From Albugo candida (Eukaryota; Oomycota; Peronosporomycetes; Albuginales; Albuginaceae), in assembly GCA_905220665.1 (NCBI GenBank), contig CAJNAR010000163.1, positions 1 to 64,000 on the forward strand: a stretch of 64,000 nt of DNA, in the 5' to 3' direction. The position numbers and the translations under genes were made by a program. Below the pieces are notes generated by a model, which saw nothing but the letters and a program-made list of their open reading frames with translations, did not search any database and was not told the origin of the DNA. This document shows, piece by piece, positions 57,297-64,000 of this stretch; the first letter of the stretch is position 1, and the number at the start of each line of letters is the position of its first letter.

Positions 57297-59862
57297 ATGC
57301 GAGAAAAACGCAAAAAAAATAACGAGATAAGCGCTCCATTGCCGACGTCTTTAAGAGAAGAATATGAAGATGTCCGTACCCAAAATCTGGAGACATGTTC
57401 CTCACCACGTAATGAATCGTACTCTGCAAATTCCCGTCTCTCAGAAGAGAGCTCTTTTCTCGCGACATTCGATGTGCAAATGACACGATTCAAGGCTCAA
57501 ATATGCTCACAAATCCGTTCTCTGACTCGGAATTCCGACCCACAAACCACAAATTCGTTCAGCATTCCTTTTTTCACACCGTTTACGGCTGCAGAGGATA
57601 CGAAATGTCATATTTGTAATGCGATTTTGCGATTATATCGCCGACGGGTATGATTTCTAATACCATTCCATCGATCAATTTGAACGCATGCCTTTATTTG
57701 TCGTACAGCACCACTGCCGGAATTGTGGATCACCGGTTTGCAGCGTTCATAGTAAATACCAAGTGCCATTGCCTCACCTTGGGATTATCAAAGAAATGCG
57801 CGTCTGCGACCTGTGTGTCCGTCAACTGATACAAAAACGAGCAGGGTATCGGTCTCCACGGACCAGCAAAGATATGGATAACAGTAGCGGTAAAGCGGCG
57901 TCACTACAAAGTCAAAACGCATCAGAAATCTCGAATGTCAATGTAAAAGCGGAAAGCGACGAAGATGAAAAAGCTCGGTGCGTCAGCAATGGAAGGGGAA
58001 TCACTAGGGATTCACAAATGTCGAATTCGGAGCCGATGGCAATCGCCAGCGATGAAAATGCGGAAAAGAATGAATCAGAATCACTTTGTGGGATTCTGTA
58101 CAGCTGCATACTTGAGGAACAAGCGAATATAATGGACGAGATTCTATACCTTGGAACATTTCGAATGGCTGGTCACTCGTTCGCTTCGAGAAGTATGAGT
58201 GCCAATGTCGCGTTATGGAAAGATCGCATGTTTATGCTCACACCAGCCGAGCTTTTATGCTTTAAAAATTCGGAAGATACCACCGCGCTGGGCGAAGTTC
58301 GAACGTGTATCCATTTGACTGATATCCTGCATGTCGAAGTGAACGATCAGTTTCCTCGTATTCTGACAATAGTGCGATCAGATGGACGATTTTGTCGCCT
58401 TCGAGCCAAAACAGCAGAACAATGTGCCGAGATACGTCAAGTGCTGAATCGGGCCCGGGCGATGTTTGAGGATGCAATGCACCGCCTGCATCGCGGAATT
58501 CGGCCAAATGATTTCTGTATAAGCTGTGTCACGATCCAGCACGAGTCGTCTTTGCCAGAGACCGTGGTAGCTTCATCTCCTGCGTTTGGAGATCGTTTAC
58601 AAGTCGACATGTACCCATCCTCCATCTTGCGCTTCTACGTCAATGGTCCTTACGCGAACGGAGTGGCACTAGTGTCGTCAGAAACGCTGGTGGACGTCGA
58701 TGGAGCGATTGGGAAAGACGTTGTTGTCGAGTCGGAAACACTATGCACAGCACCGAGCGATCAAGGAGTTCTATACACTCATATACGGTCGACACAACTG
58801 CACTGTGATAGCTCGATCGAGTTCTGGAGTCTTGGCGTTTGGGGTCTTTATATCAGTCTTACGCTAGCGTTCCATCTTCAGAATCATTCATTGTTTGTAC
58901 CTATGACTTGCGCTCTTATCATGAGCTCTTTTGTCTGGAGAAATCCTCTTCCGCTGTCTTTAATGGCAGCCACAAGACGTCTACAGCATGTTAGCCGCTT
59001 CCAAGTCGTTTGCACTAGAATCGTAGCAGGTCCCACAGAAAACGATACCGCTGATTCGCCTGTGTCTGATGCTGAAGTCGATGCTCGATTTGTCGAAGCG
59101 TGTGGCGGCGATATGGAAGAAGCAAAACGGCGGTACAAGCAGACACTGATTTGGCGAATGGAACACAATATGGACTACGCTCTGTTACGACCACTTGCTC
59201 ACTTCTCCATCATGAAACAAGCTCACGCCAATTACATTCACAAACGGGGAAAAAAGGGTCATTTGGTCACATTCGAGCACTTGGGAAGCATGAAGGCTTC
59301 ACGAGAACACTGGCTTCGCCATGGAATATCAGAAAAAGACGCGATTATGTACCATATGATCAGTCAAGAGTTTCTGTGGCGTGTACTGGATCCGCGTCCG
59401 TTTCCAAATGGCACACAAATCAAAGTCGTTGATCTTCAGGGAATTTCAATGGCTGATGTCGGAGGGGAAGTATTTGCGTACATGAAGACACTGGGTCAGA
59501 CGGTAGCAGAATACAATCCCGAACGCATCTTTTTCATGATTGTTCTCAATCCACCAAGCTGGTTCAGTCTCATTTGGAAGCTCGTATCGCCTTTGGTCGA
59601 TCCAAAGACTCGGGAGCGAGTACAAGTTTTGAGAGGGGAAAAGGACATCGCACGAGGCCTTTTGGAGTGTATTGATGAAGAAAACCTTCCACAACAATAT
59701 GGGGGAACTTGTCAATGTGAAGGCGGATGTGTCAGTGGATCGCCTGAAGAGAAAGATTTCCACGAGTATATGGCGAAAGTGAATGCAGGAGAAGAATGCG
59801 CCGACGTATTGGAAGCTCTGTGCGCAAAGTATCGCTTTATTGTGGACGATTTCGAAGTTTGA
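57297..59862 (+). CDS. FYVE-PH-(membrane)-Sec14 protein, 834 aa
   Basis: Exons 57297-57647 and 57709-59862, with a 61-bp GT-AG intron (GTATGA ... CGTACAG). The intron splits the FYVE finger: exon 1 ends CHICNAILRLYRRR and exon 2 opens HHCRNCG, restoring the R-x-HHCR-x-CG phosphatidylinositol 3-phosphate site (residues ~100-155, eight Cys/His ligands). A PH-like domain follows at ~263-375 (LYLGTFRMAG to RQVLNRARAMF). Two hydrophobic segments lie at ~490-530 (LGVWGLYISLTLAFHL; LFVPMTCALIMSSFVW). A CRAL-TRIO/Sec14 lipid-transfer domain fills ~573-800 (VVDLQGISMADVGGE; MIVLNPPSWFSLIWKLVSPL; LPQQYGGTC). Likely a membrane-tethered endosomal phosphoinositide-dependent lipid carrier (inference). Frame intact. 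Confidence 0.9.
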
Positions 59863-59972
59863 GCTGATTTCAGAAGGAAGGCTCAGTCGTTTCGGGAATG
59901 ATGGTAATGACATCTGATCTGTCGAACGTTCTATAAGCGATGTGTCGAGATTAGACCAGCGTTGATAGCAAT

Positions 59973-60248
59973 ATGGATAGTGCGATCAGGCGGGAAGTTC
60001 AATATAAAAAGACTCAATTGTATCGAGCACACAGAGATTCCAAGTGCTTTGCTAAGGATCAGTTGATACAGGATCCTAGAGCCACCTATTTACGCACATT
60101 TCAGCTTAACCACGCAATGAAGTGGTATAAAAATCAAATAATAATCACGCGAGCGCTCGGAGCTTGCGCCATCGTCGTAGGCTCGTGTTTTTTTTTGAAA
60201 CGTGCGGTAGGAAATGTAGTAAAAACGGCGGCGATACTGAGTATTTGA
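59973..60248 (+). CDS. Small single-span membrane protein, 91 aa
   Basis: ATG at 59973. A hydrophilic N-terminus with basic and aromatic residues (REVQYKKTQLYRAHRD) precedes one hydrophobic helix, ALGACAIVVGSCFFLKRAVG (about 62-81), and a short tail AAILSI. The composition is like a small mitochondrial or ER membrane subunit, but I do not recognise the family. Its TGA stop (60246-60248) lies within the 8-bp target duplication of the adjoining transposon, so the coding sequence survived the insertion while its native 3' UTR was displaced. Confidence 0.6.
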   Translation: MDSAIRREVQYKKTQLYRAHRDSKCFAKDQLIQDPRATYLRTFQLNHAMKWYKNQIIITRALGACAIVVGSCFFLKRAVGNVVKTAAILSI

Positions 60249-61694
60249 TAAGGGAATTGCTATTTCCACCCAACTTTTTGCTAATTCCACCCAATACGTG
60301 ACTTTTTGACCAATCACATTACGGCGTTATTCCCACCCAAGTTTTTTTAATAGGGAATTGCTATTTCCACCCACCTCGTGACTTTCTGATCAATCACATT
60401 ACGGCGTTATTCCCACCCAAGTTTTTTTAATAGGGTATTGCTATTTCCACCCACCTCGTGACTTTCTGATCAATCAAATTACGGCTTTATTTCCAATCAA
60501 CTTTTTACTATATCGCTACAGTTCACACTACTGCATGCCGATCGAAGGTATCAGAACTCATAGTTGCATACCTTTCTAGAATCCCAATTCTAGATCAGCT
60601 AACTTCATCATGCTTTTCGTTGTACCGCGTCGTTTGCAAACAGTAAAGTACGCATTTACGGATCGCCATCATATGTCGTCTATCTTTGTCAAGGATTTCA
60701 CTACACTGTTATCTGGTTCTTTAACTACCTTCCTTATCCTATCATGAGCCCCTTACCGTGTGAATATCACTTAAGTCTGACTTCAAACCTAGGGAAGCAG
60801 ATATCTTCCAAGCTTATTGCTTGGGTGGGCTCAAACCGCTGCCCCCACTGCCGGGGATCGAACTAACGACCTCCGGCAGGGGGTCCGTGCGCTTAAGTGC
60901 TTAACCGACTGAGCTGGGTACGGATCCCTGTGTCGTCTATCTACTACATCCTGCGAGAAAGTCTTTAGAAGTTGAAAGTACGTTCAGTCTGGTCTGAGAA
61001 TTAAATAATAACGACAGCGGACTTTTGCCGTATGTCTTGTAACACGAGAGAAAATTAAATAACTTGTAAATACATTTGTAACTTGTTTACGCCGGCTTTC
61101 AAGCGCACAGACGCCCTGCGGCTGTACTGTTATGGGATGAGCTATCGTTTCCAGATGTTGCACGTAGCTGCTTTCAGTGGACTTGTCATCTTTATACCGC
61201 TATACCGCTTGTATGCATCGCCCATATTCCGAAAAAAAAAATATAATCGTAACTCAAAAAAATAATTTGATCAGTTTTCATTTTTAAATCAAATTCTTAA
61301 AGGATTATTTGAACCTATTTCATGCAATAAAATTATAAAAAAATACTTTTAAAAATTTTATTTTAGTGACCTGTGGTGCAGTTGAGGGCACGTTTGCGAA
61401 AGCTCTAGCAGAATTCTTTGGACTGAAAAAAGGTACTCTACATTATCTCTTACGGATGCGACACGGATAGCGGATTTTCAATACACCCGGTGTCAGGCCG
61501 TTCATGGCAGATTATATGCATCCAGGGTGGGTCTACCAATCAAAACTTCTGAGTGAAGTGCCCCTATCATAAAAAGGTGGGTGGAAATAGTAAAAAACTT
61601 GGGTGGAAATGACACCGTAATCTGATTGGCGAAAAAGTCACGCGGTGGGTGGAAATAGCAAAAAGGTGGGTGGAAATAGCAATTCCTTTGATAA
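60244..61694. mobile_element. TIR transposon (non-autonomous) with 8-bp target duplication
   Basis: Body 60252-61686, flanked by TTTGATAA at 60244-60251 and 61687-61694. The left end GGGAATTGCTATTTCCACCC and right end (reverse strand) GGAATTGCTATTTCCACCC are inverted. Similarity continues for >100 bp (CGTGACTTTTT, CAATCAxATTACGG, CACCCAAGTTTTTT). The left side carries three tandem subterminal units starting at 60252, 60352 and 60432 (the second is 80 bp). 8-bp duplications are typical of hAT-like elements, but the termini are not the usual CAGGG, so the superfamily is open. No transposase frame is seen. A SINE is nested inside. Confidence 0.85.
60674..60942 (-). mobile_element. tRNA-derived SINE, copy 3 (12-bp target-site duplication)
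   Basis: Body 60686-60930 on the minus strand: tRNA-like head at the right (ggatccgtacccagctcagt on the minus strand), B-box-like GTTCGATCCCCGG, then body and gaaatccttgacaaag tail at the left. Flanks tgtcgtctatct are perfect at 60674-60685 and 60931-60942. Inserted inside the TIR transposon, so it is younger than that element. Confidence 0.92.
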
Positions 61695-61992
61695 ACGTTT
61701 TCACATAATTTAACCAATACACTTTAACGGCCCTACCCAGTTGGACCACAAATGAACAACGCTATTAGGGCAAAGTTGTGTCAAGTTGTCATTACGTGGT
61801 TCTAGGTGCTGGTTTTACAATTACATTCTCATTTACTATTGGGACTATACGCACGTGACTTGAAGAAAAGCAGAAAACGTTGCCATTGTTTCTGGCGTGT
61901 GAACGCAATACTGTCAGTAATCAGTTGGAGAGCTCCACATATTTCTCATTTCTAAATTTGCACAAGCTAAATCACTAGCACACAACGGCACG
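61695..61992. other. Short intergenic stretch
   Basis: Displaced downstream flank of the transposon and upstream region of the next candidate gene. No recognisable feature. Confidence 0.4.
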
Positions 61993-62438
61993 ATGGTATC
62001 AACAAAACAAATTTACTTAACATTACCAGCCGCCAGTCTCATTGTACAAGCAGCGAGTACATGTCCCTTCCCTGACGATCAAGATGCTATCTGCAAGTCA
62101 CGGGAATGCGGTCTTCTCTTATAAAGACCAATGTTTGTTACTAGGTGCAGCGTTGGCGGAAATACTCTCACGGACTTCAACTTCCGTATCGACCCAAACT
62201 TCGCTTTAAGTGATCCATGCGACACCTGGATGTTCAATTCAAGCGAGAGGAGGTGGTAGCTTCCCGAAAAATCAAAGAATTGTCTAGTTTCTCCATACTA
62301 GAAAACGAAGGGGATCCCGAATGGCGCCTGAAAATGGATGTTATTTTTAACGGAAACACACGTCAAGAAGGTCACTTGACTTTTCGCTTTGACAAATCCG
62401 GAGTCGGCGTCCCTCCTACGTATTTGTTTCTTAAATAA
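61993..62438 (+). pseudogene. Cysteine-containing secreted protein candidate, disrupted
   Basis: ATG 61993 opens MVSTKQIYLTLPAASLIVQA, a signal-peptide-like start, then STCPFPDDQDAICKSRECG and a TAA at 62122. The same frame resumes with CSVGGNTLTDFNFRIDPNF and DPCDTWMFNSSERRW to 62259. A third segment in another frame (62250-62438) reads KELSSFSILENEGDPEWRLK and DVIFNGNTRQEGHLTFRFDK. A 48-bp GT-AG intron (62097-62144) would remove the TAA and keep the frame, but the break at 62259 still needs a frameshift. No family recognised. Either a broken secreted gene or a mis-sequenced one. Confidence 0.35.
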
Positions 62439-64000
62439 TTTTCAAATAGAAGCTGCAAAAAAATAATTTAAAAAAAAAAAAAAATCAGGAATATTATGGA
62501 CACGTATTTTTGACCGAAGGGGAAGAACATTTTTTCACTTTTATTTTTCAAAAGGGGGCTAGCTTTATTCTTAAATAAATATTTACTTCCCAGATAACCA
62601 TAATGATCCCATCAAAAATTCATTGGAATGGCAAATAGGACTGGATGTGATACAAGCCCTGAACCTTGTACTCCAAAAGACAAAACAAAATGAGAAAATC
62701 AGTTACGAGATTAGAATTTTGCAGACCTGGTAGAGAGTTAAGTAAGCACGGCCTACTTCGCGGCTGTCTTTTCTCAAAAGTACTATCGTCAGAGCATTTG
62801 AATAAAATCCCTCATACGCTTCTTAAGAATTAAAAACTTCCGCTTCTGCCGTCTTTCCCTGAGGCTTACACTTTCGTAGACCGTGTAAGATACTATTTTC
62901 GAATTCAGACTTGGCTATGCACGATAGATGAATCTAGCAAAGTATCCGTTGTTCTTTTTTGAGTATTAAAGCATAAGCCTGATCTTGAACTTAGTATGTT
63001 CCCAAGCAGCGTTTATCGTGTCATAGCCGAAGTGAAACTTGCTGCGAAGGATGTAATAAGGATGGCGTGATGCTGTGGTCCATGCTGTACAAATAATTCC
63101 ACTAGCCATATCAAATACTATGGGTATACTGCTTTCTTGACACCAGCTGAACCCGATAACTTTATCCATTGGTAGGCTACCGCCTGTCAAGTTACTACAC
63201 GAAGAGCTACATGTCCACATCAGAACCATTGAAACTCATAAATACGCTCAAATTGCCACCCCCCGTATAGACTATTCTGTTTTGGCAAAACCCATGCAAC
63301 AGAAGAAAATCCAAAATTGGGAGCGGAGCACATAGTCTGTGAGTTGAAAGCAGTATTTACGTTTCCCGCAGGACGAACGGGTCGACAATGTTCGAGCCTG
63401 TACAGAGACATTGTGCTGTTATGAAATCCATGCCAAGATAACGCGACTTTAACGTTGCTATGTTGAGCAAGATGAGAAACTTGTAAAGGTCAGAAGAGTC
63501 CTATTTCTAACGGCTGCTACCACCATTCGGTTGTATGGTTCGTGAACTGATCTGGGTTGAGCTTTGCTCTCATGAGAAGCCGACCACTTCTCGTAACAAA
63601 ACGTAGAAGTCAAAGACGCGACAATAGGATGCGTCTTGACATAAGGCTAGCATTTTGCGTGATTATTCCTAATATCGATAATGAATAAGTCCGAAAATAA
63701 TAGCGAAGTCTCGCAAATCCGTGTGATCATTCAAACTAGTAGCAGGCGGTCCAGCATGAGTAATATGACCGGGAAAATGTATACATGCATTGACTAGAGG
63801 AGCTTTTTAATATTGACGCTAAGGGAAATGAACGATTTCTCCATCTGGGGCAAGAGGCATGTGGATGAGATCAAAACATGAGGCAAGCATGTTCGGAAAA
63901 CTAAACCTGTGACATCTACAAAAGAGTTGAGCACCGCATCAGAAAATATCAGACACATTGATTAACACTCACAGCAGAGATAGATGGGGATAAATGTATA
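62439..64000. other. Right-end stretch with unassigned minus-strand ORFs
   Basis: Homopolymer A runs lie near 62460-62485. Two minus-strand ORFs (63411-63220, with MCSAPNFGFSSVAWVLP; 63229-62966, with VIGFSWCQESSIPIVFDMAS) overlap by 10 bp in different frames and could be parts of one broken protein. I recognise no family. Nothing gene-like is seen after 63411. Confidence 0.35.

Noticed and set aside
59446..59913. Minus-strand ORF of 155 aa
   Set aside because: Antisense to the Sec14 domain, whose motifs are clear on the + strand.

Overview
This is a chromosome end from a stramenopile. It is most likely an oomycete of the white-rust genus Albugo, but no species can be fixed from sequence alone. 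Reasons: (i) bases 1-231 are a CCCTAAA/TTTAGGG telomere; (ii) a large secreted-type protein at 34906-36966 carries repeated C-x2-C-x5-G motifs, the first as CHEC followed by G at +6, which is the signature of the CHxC/CCG secreted protein class known from Albugo; (iii) coding genes have short GT-AG introns (49-116 bp); (iv) the genes have oomycete-like architectures, including an HMG-CoA synthase/ketosynthase fusion and a FYVE-PH-Sec14 protein.

Layout. 1-2.9 kb: telomere, then two small candidate secreted proteins and gene-poor subtelomere. 2.9-8.2 kb: a decayed Ty3/gypsy chromovirus with both LTRs, interrupted by a tRNA-derived SINE. 8.25-13.7 kb and 23.9-30.2 kb: two diverged copies of one segmental duplication. 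Each contains a related small secreted-protein ORF; copy 1 gained a SINE and copy 2 gained a Mutator-like element. 14-23.3 kb, between the copies: mostly gene relics (ZC3HC1-like, tryptophan synthase beta, glyoxalase II, mitochondrial carrier, KIF6/KIF9-type kinesin), one apparently intact ZMYND12-like TPR gene, a short ORF with a C-x2-C-x5-G motif and a Harbinger-like MITE. 30.2-32.4 kb: rearranged Ty1/copia fragments and a perfect 98-bp tandem duplication. 32.4-34.9 kb: gene-poor. 34.9-37.0 kb: the CHxC/CCG gene, read through one in-frame TGA. 37-42.8 kb: unresolved short ORFs.

42.8-60.3 kb is dense core genome: poly(A) polymerase (at least eight exons), half-size ABCG transporter, a conserved 806-aa protein, the HMGS-KS fusion, ribonucleotide reductase large subunit, a FYVE-PH-Sec14 protein and a small membrane protein. 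A TIR transposon with a nested SINE sits exactly at the stop codon of that last gene (60.25-61.69 kb). The remainder holds a disrupted cysteine-containing secreted candidate and unassigned sequence.

Reading of the whole: a stable housekeeping block on the right gives way, toward the telomere, to a zone of secreted proteins, duplication, mobile elements and dead metabolic/flagellar genes. Gene models with introns were built by eye from splice signals and reading-frame continuity. Pseudogene calls rest on recognised motifs spread across frames, with no database search.
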